DNA of 64,000 nucleotides from Lachnospiraceae bacterium KM106-2 (GTDB lineage: Bacteria; Bacillota; Clostridia; Lachnospirales; Lachnospiraceae), in NCBI GenBank assembly GCA_009731425.1, contig AP018794.1:1061960-1125959 (forward strand), read 5' to 3'. The notes beneath the pieces were generated by a model. That model was not told the origin of the DNA. It saw nothing but the letters and a program-made list of their open reading frames with translations, and ran no database searches. The position numbers and the translations under genes are program-made. Below, one piece after another: positions 48,499 to 57,236 of the stretch (positions within the stretch are counted from its first letter, which is position 1; the number at the start of each line of letters is the position of its first letter).

Positions 48499-51246
48499 AT
48501 GTTACAAATAAGAGATCTATCAAAACAATATGTGACAGGTAATCTAGTTCAGACAGCATTAGATCATGTTAGCTTGAGCTTTCGGGATAACGAATTCGCT
48601 GCGATCCTAGGACCGAGCGGTGCGGGAAAGACAACATTGCTTAATATCATAGGGGGACTAGATCACTATGATTCGGGTGATCTAGTCATCAATCAGATGT
48701 CTACGAAACAATATAAGAGCAGAGATTGGGATTCTTACCGGAATCATACGATCGGATTTGTCTTTCAAAGCTATAACTTAATTCCCCATCAGACCATCTT
48801 ATCGAATGTGGAGTTAGCGCTTACTATAGGAGGCAGCAGAAAGAGAGAGCGACAAATACGAGCCAAAGCGGCGTTAGAGCAAGTAGGCTTAGGAGATCAA
48901 ATTCATAAAAGACCTAGTCAACTCTCCGGTGGACAGATGCAAAGAGTCGCCATCGCTAGAGCTTTGGTAAATCAACCAGATATTTTACTGGCGGATGAAC
49001 CAACCGGCGCCTTAGATAGCGAGACCAGCGTTCAAGTGATGGAGCTATTAAAAGACGTTGCGAAAGAACGTTTAGTTATCATGGTCACCCATAATGAGTC
49101 CTTGGCAGAGCACTACGCAACCAGAATCATTTCACTAAAAGATGGCGCAATTATCCGTGATAGCGATCCATTTGAACCAGATCAAAAGAAGATCACAGAA
49201 CATAAGAACATGGGAAGATCATCGATTAAGCTACCCACTGCATTCGCCTTAAGCCTAAATAATTTAGCGACGAAGAAAGGAAGAACTATATTAACCGCGT
49301 TTGCAAGTTCCATCGGAATCATCGGCATCGCGCTTATCTTATCCCTTTCCAATGGCATCTATGACTATATCGGTCGCATTCAAAAAGAGACCATGACCTC
49401 TTATCCCATTACCATCAATGAACAATCCGTAGATTTTAATCGTATGATGGGCAATAAAACAATGGAAGGCACCGTGAAAAACAAAAAAGCTCATGAAAAA
49501 GGTCTCGTTTACTCCAATAGCAGTTCATTAGCCATGATGAATCAGTTAACCTCAAGCCTAACGAAAAACAACTTAACCGAATTTAAAAATTACTTAGACG
49601 ATAAACAAAGTGAAATCCATCGCTATATCGGTGAAAATGGAATTAAATACTCGTATGACGTAGGCTTCGATGTCTATTCCAAAAATCAAGATGGAGCGAT
49701 CATCGATACGAGTACCAATGCATTCCAGGCAGCAGAACAAGAACAGACGAATAGCTTATCAAGTCCTCTGTCACAGTTTAAGGAGAGCGTGATGGATATG
49801 GCTCCCCAAGGAGATAAGATGTATGCGAAAACCTTTGAGGAGTTACTTGTTGGTTCCAATCAACAACAGGTCAGTAACGTAGTCAAGAATAGCTATGATA
49901 TGGTATATGGAAAATGGCCACAGAAATACAATGAAGTAGTGATTGTTCTTGATGAGAAAAATGAGATTCCAACAACCGCTCTCTATGCGCTAGGGTTGAT
50001 TCCGACCAAACAATATAATCGTATCATGAAGGAAATAGAAAGTGGCAAGGCATTAAAGCAAGAGGAATTCCACTATAGCTATGAAGATCTGCTAAAAAGG
50101 AAATTTTATCTGATCCCAAGCTGTGACCATTATATCAAGCAGAAAAATGGAACGTACAAAAATGTGAAAGGGGATAATCTTTATTTAGAATCAATGCTTG
50201 ACGATGCGGTTAAGCTCCAGGTTACTGGTATCATTCGTCCAATTAAAGATGCCAAGAATGCAACCCTTACTGGTGTTGTGGGCTATACCAATGCACTGAC
50301 TCATTATCTCATCGAATATGCCAATCAGAGCGAGATCGTGAAGGAACAGGAGGCAAATCCTGATGTAAATATTCTAAATGGGATGAAGTTTTCACCAAAA
50401 GATGATGCAGCAAAGGTTTCAGATGCGAAACGCTATATTAAGAATATGGGAATATCAGAAAAGGCGAACCTTTGTAGTCAATTAGCGAGTCTGATGCTTG
50501 GCAATTTACCAGCAGAACTAAAAAGATTAACGAGTTTAGATGAAGTGCAGCTCGCCAATATGGCAGACACTTATTTAGCCATGGCGGACGATGATATCTT
50601 CTTACTGTTATATAATAACTATATTTCTACAGGCAATTACGACAATAATATGAGTGCATTTGGCTATGTCAGTCTAGATGCCCCTTCGTCGATCAGTATC
50701 TATGCAGATACCTTTGAGGCAAAAGAGGCGATTACAAATAGTATTCAAAAATACAATGAGAGAGCGAAAGCAACGGACCGGATCACATACACTGACTTTA
50801 TTGCCATGATCACAAAATCGGTGACCAAGATGGTTACAGCGGTGACCTATGTTCTAATTGCTTTTGTAGGTGTTTCGTTGATTGTTTCTTCCATCATGAT
50901 TGGAATTATAACCTACATTTCAGTATTAGAGCGGACAAAAGAAATTGGTATCTTACGAGCCATGGGAGCTTCGAAACGCAATATCTCACAAGTATTTAAT
51001 GCAGAGACCTTTATCATAGGAACCTTATCTGGAGTGCTAGGCATTATCGTGTCTAAATTAATCCTGATACCAAGCAATTTGTTCATGCATTCCCTTTTAG
51101 AGCGGACGGACGTAAATGCTTCCTTACCATTTGGTAATGCCATCTGTTTAATTTTGCTGAGTATTCTATTAACTTTGATCGGCGGATGGATTCCTTCTAA
51201 AAAGGCAGCGAAACGAGATCCGGTGATCGCATTAAGAAGTGAATGA
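48499..51246 (+). CDS. fused ABC transporter, ATPase plus FtsX-type permease
   Basis: This 915-residue protein carries an N-terminal ATPase (about 1-225: Walker A GPSGAGKTT, signature LSGGQMQRVAIARAL, Walker B ILLADEPTGALD, H-loop VTHN). A membrane helix near 265-285, a large extracytoplasmic domain (about 290-770) and three C-terminal membrane helices follow, with ERTKEIGILRAMGASKRNI between the first two of these. Fused forms like this are common in Firmicutes and related to MacB and BceAB-type exporters. The start at 48499 is preceded by GGAAGG (48481-48486). It is a single-gene unit ending at a terminator. The substrate is unknown. Confidence 0.92.
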   Translation: MLQIRDLSKQYVTGNLVQTALDHVSLSFRDNEFAAILGPSGAGKTTLLNIIGGLDHYDSGDLVINQMSTKQYKSRDWDSYRNHTIGFVFQSYNLIPHQTILSNVELALTIGGSRKRERQIRAKAALEQVGLGDQIHKRPSQLSGGQMQRVAIARALVNQPDILLADEPTGALDSETSVQVMELLKDVAKERLVIMVTHNESLAEHYATRIISLKDGAIIRDSDPFEPDQKKITEHKNMGRSSIKLPTAFALSLNNLATKKGRTILTAFASSIGIIGIALILSLSNGIYDYIGRIQKETMTSYPITINEQSVDFNRMMGNKTMEGTVKNKKAHEKGLVYSNSSSLAMMNQLTSSLTKNNLTEFKNYLDDKQSEIHRYIGENGIKYSYDVGFDVYSKNQDGAIIDTSTNAFQAAEQEQTNSLSSPLSQFKESVMDMAPQGDKMYAKTFEELLVGSNQQQVSNVVKNSYDMVYGKWPQKYNEVVIVLDEKNEIPTTALYALGLIPTKQYNRIMKEIESGKALKQEEFHYSYEDLLKRKFYLIPSCDHYIKQKNGTYKNVKGDNLYLESMLDDAVKLQVTGIIRPIKDAKNATLTGVVGYTNALTHYLIEYANQSEIVKEQEANPDVNILNGMKFSPKDDAAKVSDAKRYIKNMGISEKANLCSQLASLMLGNLPAELKRLTSLDEVQLANMADTYLAMADDDIFLLLYNNYISTGNYDNNMSAFGYVSLDAPSSISIYADTFEAKEAITNSIQKYNERAKATDRITYTDFIAMITKSVTKMVTAVTYVLIAFVGVSLIVSSIMIGIITYISVLERTKEIGILRAMGASKRNISQVFNAETFIIGTLSGVLGIIVSKLILIPSNLFMHSLLERTDVNASLPFGNAICLILLSILLTLIGGWIPSKKAAKRDPVIALRSE

Positions 51247-51256
51247 TGGAATATTT

Positions 51257-51290
51257 TAAAAGGAGCAGCGAGGATAGGCTGCTCCTTTTT
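51257..51290 (+). terminator. terminator after the fused ABC gene
   Basis: AAAAGGAGCAGC (about 51258-51269) pairs with GCTGCTCCTTTT (51278-51289), followed by T. Confidence 0.9.
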
Positions 51291-51508
51291 GTATGAAATG
51301 GCATTAGAACGTCGTATTTCTAAATTTAAGGCACTCAGATTGCGGCTGGTATATAAATAATAGTAAACACAAATTTAATGTCTTAAATTAGAAATTAGAG
51401 AGAATTGAGAATGGAGAAAAGTATTATAAGGAATAATTATTGAATTTATAGGGAAAAAGGTCATAATAGAGTTATGCGTTATATTTAATTAAATAGGAGG
51501 AAGAGTCG

Positions 51509-52606
51509 TTGAATCGATATATTAGGTACATTATTACAGGAGTTTGGCAATTAAAAAGTGCATTATTGTTATCCATTATTCTATATGGCTGTATTGTGGC
51601 AGTCTGGTACATAGTTAAGAAGAAGCATACGGATCAGAAAAGAAATCTACATATCGGGAGAATGATTCTAGCATATCTTTTATTACTATATCTGTTAACT
51701 ATATTAAAGATAACCGGTATCATTGGAATGCAATTTCATTTATCCTGGTTTGTAGATGCAATACAGCATTTTAGGATCGGATTACCGTTTGTAGGAAGTT
51801 CTATTTTAATGCTTCTATTAAACTTCTTATTGTTTGTTCCTTTTGGATTCCTTTTGTCGCTTGTCTTTGAAGGAAGGAATAGAAATACTAGAAATTCTCT
51901 ATTGTTAGGTTTAGCAACCAGCTTTATAATTGAGTTCTTGCAATTGTTTGGCGGACGAATGTTTGAACTAGATGATTTGATCATGAATACTTTAGGTACT
52001 GAGATGGGATATCAGATCTGGTCGTCTATCCATGGCATGAGAACAGAAAAGGCAAAGATAAAATATGCAATGAGAGGAGTCATTTGCATCATTAGTGTTG
52101 GCGTGTTCTTTTTTGGACTGTTCTTTATCGCAGATGGTGATGCAACCCAAGATAGGGAGAGTTCCATGTATAGTGAAATGGCAAGTTCAGACGAGGAGAT
52201 TGCAGATGTTAGTGAAGGAGTACTTTATTTAGATGGTGCGAAAAAAAAGATAGGGGATAAAAGCTCCTGTTACTATCTATATCGTATGATAGGAGAGAGC
52301 ATCAGCAATCATGCTTCTTTCTACAGTACCAAAACTGGAACTTACCAATTGAAGAATCTTGTTAATAAGTCAAAAGTACAGTACATAGAAATCTCGCTAA
52401 AGCATTCGTATGATTACACGTTTTATAATAATCATAATTTGAAGTTAGAAAATGTTAACCATATCTTATATGATCCTGAGCATGGTACCTTATATTATGG
52501 TAATAAGGAGGATAAGGAATTTTCTCATGCATTAATTTATGAGAACAAGGAGAATCCGTTTGAAACGGATAAACAGATGATGGAAGAAATAAAACAGGTA
52601 AAATAA
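51509..52606 (+). CDS. VanZ-like membrane protein
   Basis: This 365-residue protein has five N-terminal membrane helices forming a VanZ-type domain, with the diagnostic segment IIEFLQLFGGRMFELDDLIMNTLG, cited here as EFLQLFGGRMFELDDLIMNT. An extracytoplasmic C-terminal domain (about 212-365) follows. VanZ-family proteins can raise tolerance to glycopeptides, but most are of unknown function. The start is TTG at 51509 behind AGGAGGAAG (51494-51502). A low-GC spacer of about 200 bases precedes it, with no clear promoter. Its stop overlaps the ATG of the small ORF at 52606. Confidence 0.85.
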   Translation: MNRYIRYIITGVWQLKSALLLSIILYGCIVAVWYIVKKKHTDQKRNLHIGRMILAYLLLLYLLTILKITGIIGMQFHLSWFVDAIQHFRIGLPFVGSSILMLLLNFLLFVPFGFLLSLVFEGRNRNTRNSLLLGLATSFIIEFLQLFGGRMFELDDLIMNTLGTEMGYQIWSSIHGMRTEKAKIKYAMRGVICIISVGVFFFGLFFIADGDATQDRESSMYSEMASSDEEIADVSEGVLYLDGAKKKIGDKSSCYYLYRMIGESISNHASFYSTKTGTYQLKNLVNKSKVQYIEISLKHSYDYTFYNNHNLKLENVNHILYDPEHGTLYYGNKEDKEFSHALIYENKENPFETDKQMMEEIKQVK

Positions 52607-52851
52607 TGTTTTTAATTAAGAGGATATACTTGAATATCGATAATCCAGAAGGATTATTCGTAAACTATCAAAAGTATACTGATTTGTATCTTGATGCCTT
52701 AAATCAGATTAATATGAGCAAAGGATTAGACTTATATAAAGAGAGGAAGAACGTATGGAGGATCAAGAAAGCTTTATTATTTAGGTTATGTATAGATAAG
52801 AGTAGAAAAACAATAGAATCATGCAAATTTGTTTTTTTGTTATATAACTAA
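52606..52851 (+). pseudogene. remnant of a second HIT-family gene (C-terminal part)
   Basis: The 81-residue frame contains NPEGLFVNYQKYTDLYLDAL near residues 12-31, which matches the C-terminus of the HIT protein at 47855 (KPEGILVDYKTEADLYRDAL). The nucleotide sequences at about 52640-52712 and 48285-48355 are also clearly similar. The rest of the HIT domain, including HLHFQ, is absent. The ATG overlaps the stop of the VanZ-like gene, so the fragment may be translated by coupling, but it is most simply a decayed duplicate. The lysine-rich tail beyond residue 40 has no match. Confidence 0.55.
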
Positions 52852-53175
52852 ACAATTAATTTTCCCCAGTTTTGGCTATAAATAATATTATCATAATGAA
52901 TTTCAAGAATATATATTTTATATCGTGTTATAGATCTTAATACAGTAAAATAAGGGGGAATAAATTTATTTAACATTAAAGAAAATGTAAAACACTTGAT
53001 TAATTAAATTGTGTATAAATATCCAATATTTGAAGGTGTAGAACCTAACTTAGAAAATATAGTTTTCATGAGATTGTAACTTAATTATGTAGATCATTTA
53101 ACTAAAATGATAATAATATTGTTAAAACTCAAGATGATTTATAGGAAATAGAATAGCTAAATTTTATTTATCTAC
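52852..53175. other. AT-rich non-coding spacer at the island's left edge
   Basis: No gene is supported here. Base composition drops sharply compared with the left side. One inverted repeat (TAGAATAGC, 53149-53157, with GCTATTCTA, 53178-53186) leads into the retron promoter. No direct repeats or attachment site were identified. Confidence 0.4.
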
Positions 53176-53203
53176 TTGCTATTCTACCATAATATGTTAT
53201 TAT
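53176..53203 (+). promoter_or_regulatory. promoter of the retron RNA
   Basis: TTGCTA (53176-53181) and TATTAT (53198-53203) are 16 bases apart, which would start transcription close to the a1 arm at 53210. The right arm of an inverted repeat (53178-53186) overlaps the -35. Confidence 0.6.
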
Positions 53204-53209
53204 ATAGAT

Positions 53210-53340
53210 AAGCAGCTAGAAGTGAGAGCGAGTCGCCTCTATAAAGAACGGTACTAACTCTCTAAATTTTACGGCCTTTACCTGCGGTAAAGCCCGATAG
53301 ATCTAGAGAAGTTACCATGACAGGTAGCTGCTTTTTTTTT
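53210..53340 (+). ncRNA. retron msr-msd RNA
   Basis: The element is bounded by complementary arms a1 AAGCAGCTA (53210-53218) and a2 TAGCTGCTT (53325-53333), a perfect nine-base match that ends in a T tract. The msr part holds a short hairpin (AGAGCG 53225-53230, loop AGT, CGC-C-TCT to 53240). The msd part is a long imperfect hairpin from 53250 to 53316: GGTA/TACC at the base, TCTCTA (260-265) with TAGAGA (304-309), CGG/CCG, and CTTTACC-TGC-GGTAAAG at the tip. The base following a1 is a G (53219), which could be the branching guanosine. It lies directly upstream of the retron genes. Confidence 0.85.
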
Positions 53341-53368
53341 GCAAAAAACTAGAATAATGGTGAATAAA

Positions 53369-54376
53369 ATGGATAGTGAAGATAGAATAAAAACTGCAAT
53401 ACAAAGATTCGAAAAGAATAATTCTATTAGAATTAATAAGTATGTTTCTGATAAATGTGAAAACTATGAAGATGAAATACTTGATAACTATATAGGAAAA
53501 GATATATTTTACGAACATATTAGCGAATGGCTTGAACTATTTGATGAGGGTGATAAAGATATATTCTTGAAATTATTTGAAAACTATCGTTATTTTACAG
53601 ATAATAAAATCAGAATTGCATTGCGATGTATAATTGATAAGGTTGAAACGGAAATAAAGGGTAAATGCAACTTGAGTGAAGTGTTTTTTTTAACCTTTCC
53701 TTCGAAAGAAGGAATTAAGTCTGGAGGTGATGATCTACGCTCATTGCTTTCACTTACTTTGATAGGGAAAATATCTAAGAATAATATAGTAGCTGATACT
53801 GATAAGAATGTTAACAGTATACTCGAAAGTGCCAAGGCTATTGTTTTCTTAGATGATGTAGTTGGTTCAGGATATACATTACATAATAATTTGGATATGT
53901 GCATAGAAAAGTTAAATTTGAAGTATAGAAATGATATATTATTGTTTGTTGCTATATTATTTGGAAGAGAGAAAAAAGTAAGCGAGAAGGTTAAGGAATT
54001 TAAAAAAGTTGGTATTAATATTAAGTATATTGTGTATGAAAATAGCAAAAAATGTTTTGATCAATCTAATATTTTTCCTGAAAATCTCAGTAAGCTTTAT
54101 AAAGAGACAGTTAAGAAGTATGAGGAGAATATAAAGGATAATAGTGATGATAAAACTAAAGATTATGTTTTAGGTTTTGAAAAGAATCAAATGCTAGTAT
54201 CATTCAAGTATAATACACCGAATAACACATTAAGTAATTTTTGGCTACCATCACTAATTAGTATGCCTTTATTTATTAGAACATCGTATATTCGCCCAAG
54301 AATTGAGGATATACGAAAGAATAAACTTAATAATAAACAGAATGCATACAATATTGGGAAAGGTAGAAATAAATAA
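53369..54376 (+). CDS. phosphoribosyltransferase-like retron accessory protein (PRTase-CE type)
   Basis: This protein of about 335 residues lies between the retron RNA and the reverse transcriptase. The PRPP-binding loop of type I phosphoribosyltransferases is visible as VFLDDVVGSGYTL (about 159-171), preceded by a helical domain and strands (EVFFLTFPSKEG). The C-terminal segment LGFEKNQMLVSFKYNTPNNT followed by PLFIR is characteristic of conflict-system PRTases as I recall them. I suggest the ATG at 53369 (weak GGTGA before it). A TTG at 53339 lies inside the RNA terminator. It is probably the toxic effector controlled by the retron. Its stop overlaps the RT start. Confidence 0.8.
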   Translation: MDSEDRIKTAIQRFEKNNSIRINKYVSDKCENYEDEILDNYIGKDIFYEHISEWLELFDEGDKDIFLKLFENYRYFTDNKIRIALRCIIDKVETEIKGKCNLSEVFFLTFPSKEGIKSGGDDLRSLLSLTLIGKISKNNIVADTDKNVNSILESAKAIVFLDDVVGSGYTLHNNLDMCIEKLNLKYRNDILLFVAILFGREKKVSEKVKEFKKVGINIKYIVYENSKKCFDQSNIFPENLSKLYKETVKKYEENIKDNSDDKTKDYVLGFEKNQMLVSFKYNTPNNTLSNFWLPSLISMPLFIRTSYIRPRIEDIRKNKLNNKQNAYNIGKGRNK

Positions 54377-55557
54377 TGTTAAAGGCAAATGAGTTAATAA
54401 TTCTCTCGTATATCAATAAATTTCAGAGAATTGATTTATATGAAATTCAAAAAACAATTAATGAGCCATTGGTACAGCTAATGGACAGTATTTACAGATT
54501 ATATGAAAATAAATATATAGTGAATGATGGAATTGACAAGTTTTCAGTAACAGAAAAGGCGAAAGAAGAAAATATAGGCTCGTGGAACATATGGACATTG
54601 AAGTATAAAGAGAAAAATATAAATAATAATGTTTTTAAATATAATAAAAAATATACAGGAGAGTTTTGTGACAATGGAGTTCCAAAGATATCGAGTGTAC
54701 ACCAGATTAATGATATCTTAGAACTTAATCATATTGATATAGAATCATATCATGGATTTGTCCTTAGTTATGGTGGAAAAAATAGAATGATTCTTGCCCC
54801 AGGATTGAACTTAAAAGAACGCCAGAAATGGATTCTACATAATATCTTAGAAAAGATACCAGTAGAAGATTGTGCTCATGGTTTTGTCAAAGGTCGATCT
54901 ATTAAGACTAATGCAGAAGTACATGTTAATAAAAAAGAAATAGTTTGTTTAGATATAAAGGATTTTTTCCCTTCAATTAAGAGAGTACAAGTAGAAAATG
55001 TATTTTTGGAACTCAATTATTCAGAAGAAGTCGCTAAAAAAATAAGTTCTTTAGTTACATATAATGATGAACTGCCACAAGGAGCACCAACTAGTCCATA
55101 TCTCTCAAATTTAGTATTTCGTAATGTTGATATGGGACTAAAGAAATTAGCAAAAGAGAATGATTTAGAATATACACGTTATGCAGATGATATAACATTT
55201 TCGGCAAATCACTCAATAGATAATATTATTAAAGAGGCAGAAGAGATAATAGAAAGAGCTGGATTTATTGTTAACGAGGATAAGACGCATATTATGAAAG
55301 ATAACTATAGAAAAATGGTTACAGGTTTAGTTGTAAATCATAAGGTTCGAATACCATCTGCTTATAAAAAAAAGTTTCGGCAAGAGATCTACTATTGTAA
55401 AAAATACGGTGTTTCTCAGCACTTAAGAGCTATAGGAAGAGAAAATGCTGTTAATTTTCAAGAGTATATGTATGGAAAAGCATATTATATAAAAATGATT
55501 GAAAAAGAACTAGGAGAAAAGTTACTATTGCAACTAGATTCTATATTTGGAGTTTAG
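54376..55557 (+). CDS. retron reverse transcriptase with N-terminal winged-helix-like extension
   Basis: This 393-residue reverse transcriptase of the retron group has a fingers/palm region with NAEVH (179-183, retron motif X, NAxxH), LDIKDFFPSI (192-201), LPQGAPTSP (233-241), the catalytic YADD (269-272) and VTG (315-317, retron motif Y), followed by a thumb domain. Residues 1-65 (ELIILSYINKFQRIDLYEIQ...LYENKYIV) look like a winged helix-turn-helix fused to the front, longer than in the classic short retron RTs. The ATG overlaps the stop of the accessory gene, so the two are coupled. The enzyme would copy the msd of the RNA at 53210 into branched DNA. Confidence 0.92.
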   Translation: MLKANELIILSYINKFQRIDLYEIQKTINEPLVQLMDSIYRLYENKYIVNDGIDKFSVTEKAKEENIGSWNIWTLKYKEKNINNNVFKYNKKYTGEFCDNGVPKISSVHQINDILELNHIDIESYHGFVLSYGGKNRMILAPGLNLKERQKWILHNILEKIPVEDCAHGFVKGRSIKTNAEVHVNKKEIVCLDIKDFFPSIKRVQVENVFLELNYSEEVAKKISSLVTYNDELPQGAPTSPYLSNLVFRNVDMGLKKLAKENDLEYTRYADDITFSANHSIDNIIKEAEEIIERAGFIVNEDKTHIMKDNYRKMVTGLVVNHKVRIPSAYKKKFRQEIYYCKKYGVSQHLRAIGRENAVNFQEYMYGKAYYIKMIEKELGEKLLLQLDSIFGV

Positions 55558-55715
55558 TAACTTGTAATAATTAATCTGTAATTTAACAACCATTTATTTT
55601 ATCTACAATGATGATTACACTCCGTGTCAATGTTGACTAATATAAAGCTAGTTTAATAATATTTTATAATTAAATTTATTATAATGTTCTATTGTAATAC
55701 CCATGATTTTTTAAT

Positions 55716-56965
55716 TGTAGTGGTATATTGAACTCGTAACAGTCCTGCCTAATGGATTACAATATCTATTAGAAAAGGAGGTTACTATGGCACTATTACT
55801 CAAGAAATGAAGAAGAAAGTTGTAAAACTACATGTCCAAGATGGTCGTACAATTTCAAGCATTGCTGCTTAATATGGAGTATGTACAGCAACCACTTCAA
55901 ATTTGGTTTGTACTTACCGTGAAGAATGTCAAAAAAATGATGCCGTAAGAGCAGAATTAGAATTAATGCAAGCAGTACGAAATCTAAGGTAGGAATTTGA
56001 AAAATTAAAGAAAGAGAATGAGTTTCTAAAAATGCAGAGGCATTCTTTGCGAGGAAAATCGGTTAGTGGCATACCGATTCATCGATTGGTATCAAAAAGA
56101 GTTTGGATTACGCTGGTTATTAAGCAAATGGGCATATTTCAAAACCCGTAATACAATTATTTGAAGCATACGAAAGCGGAATATCAAGCTGAAATAATAG
56201 AATTTGTAAAGAAATCAAAGATATCTATTATGAAGCGGGTGGTATTCTTTGTCACAGCAGTATATATGTTTTCCTTGCTCGTAAGCAAATCTTTTAGATT
56301 AAAGCCACTGTTCATAAATATATGAATAAAGAACTTCATTTACAGTGTATCTGTCGTCATAAACGTCCTTGATACAAAAAGAGACATATACAAAAAAATT
56401 TCGAATCTTTTGAAACAGAATTTTGATGTTCAAAATCCTATCATATCTCGTGTATAGAGTTTACATATATTTTTCATATCAATGGTTACATGAGATATAA
56501 CTGCATCATTAATGATTTTTTAATCGCAGTGTCGTTGCTCATGAAACTGGTAAATGAATCACAAGTGATTTAAGAATCAGCAATCTTGAGATATCCTTAA
56601 ATGCTCAGATAACTGTAACTGATAACCTTATTCTTTATTCAAATCAGGGAAGTTAATTTACCTCCCTCCCTGCAATTTCATTCTATACTGCAGGGAACAT
56701 GGTATAACTTAAAGTATGTGTGCTCCTTGATGCCCATATGATAATACTCCAATGGAATGTTATTACAATACCTTAAAGGTAGAATTAATCTATAGATTCA
56801 ATTTCAGAACGATGGAGAACTTACTTATGCTATTTTAAAATATGATTATGTATGGTATAAATAAATCAGTCCTCTTTCGTATAACGATTACCAGCCACCT
56901 TACGAAGTGAGCTATTGATTTGACTAATTTAGGCAGTGGTGTTACAAAAATGCATGATTATTACA
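55716..56965 (+). mobile_element. decayed IS3-family insertion sequence
   Basis: This element of about 1250 bases has degenerate ends. The left end begins TGTA at 55716, with GTAACA following 16 bases after the TGTA. The right end, read in reverse, also has TGTA, the same 16-base gap and GTAACA, ending at 56965. It contains a broken transposase gene. No target duplication was found. The left end matches the fragment at 58498-58526, which shows that another copy existed nearby. Confidence 0.75.
55787..56918 (+). pseudogene. IS3-type transposase remnant (orfA and orfB)
   Basis: Translation in shifting frames yields fragments of an IS3 transposase: KKKVVKLHVQDGRTISSIAA (helix-turn-helix, orfA), LRxEFEKLKKENEFLK (leucine-zipper region), FGLRWLL and NYLKHTKAEYQAEIIEF (orfB), then VHKYMNKELHLQCICR, NGYMRYNCIIND and a C-terminal NDYQPPYEVSY. 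Several stop codons and frameshifts separate them. The catalytic HSDQG has become YSNQG. The gene cannot make active protein. The start retains AGGAGG before ATG. Confidence 0.85.
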
Positions 56966-57236
56966 GGTTTTATTGTATGACAAATTGCTTTTTTGTTGTA
57001 CAACAACAAAGGCAATAATTCAATAAGAATACAAAATGCGATGAATATAAAACAAATATGAGCTAGCTATATTGGAATAGAAAGCTATGATAACTATTAT
57101 CTTTCATATATGTTAAGAAAGATAGAACACTAGTATATACAAAAAATAGTTTTTAGTAAAAAGTCATATGGATATTATATGTATTAAATAGTACTATATT
57201 TAAATTTTATAGTTAATTATATAATGAGGTGAAAAG

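Noticed and set aside
53221-53340. Reading the retron RNA as an ordinary terminator or attenuator for the accessory gene
   Set aside because: The a1/a2 arms, short msr hairpin, long msd hairpin and adjacent retron RT together fit a msr-msd better, although a2 may also terminate transcription.
54376-55557. RT as part of a group II intron or a diversity-generating retroelement
   Set aside because: There is no maturase or HNH domain, no intron ends and no template/variable repeat pair, while the retron NAxxH and VTG motifs are present.
56984-57016. Imperfect hairpin after the IS3 remnant as an attachment site
   Set aside because: It contains a bulge and a simple AT-rich stem, and no second copy was seen, so there is no basis for an att site.
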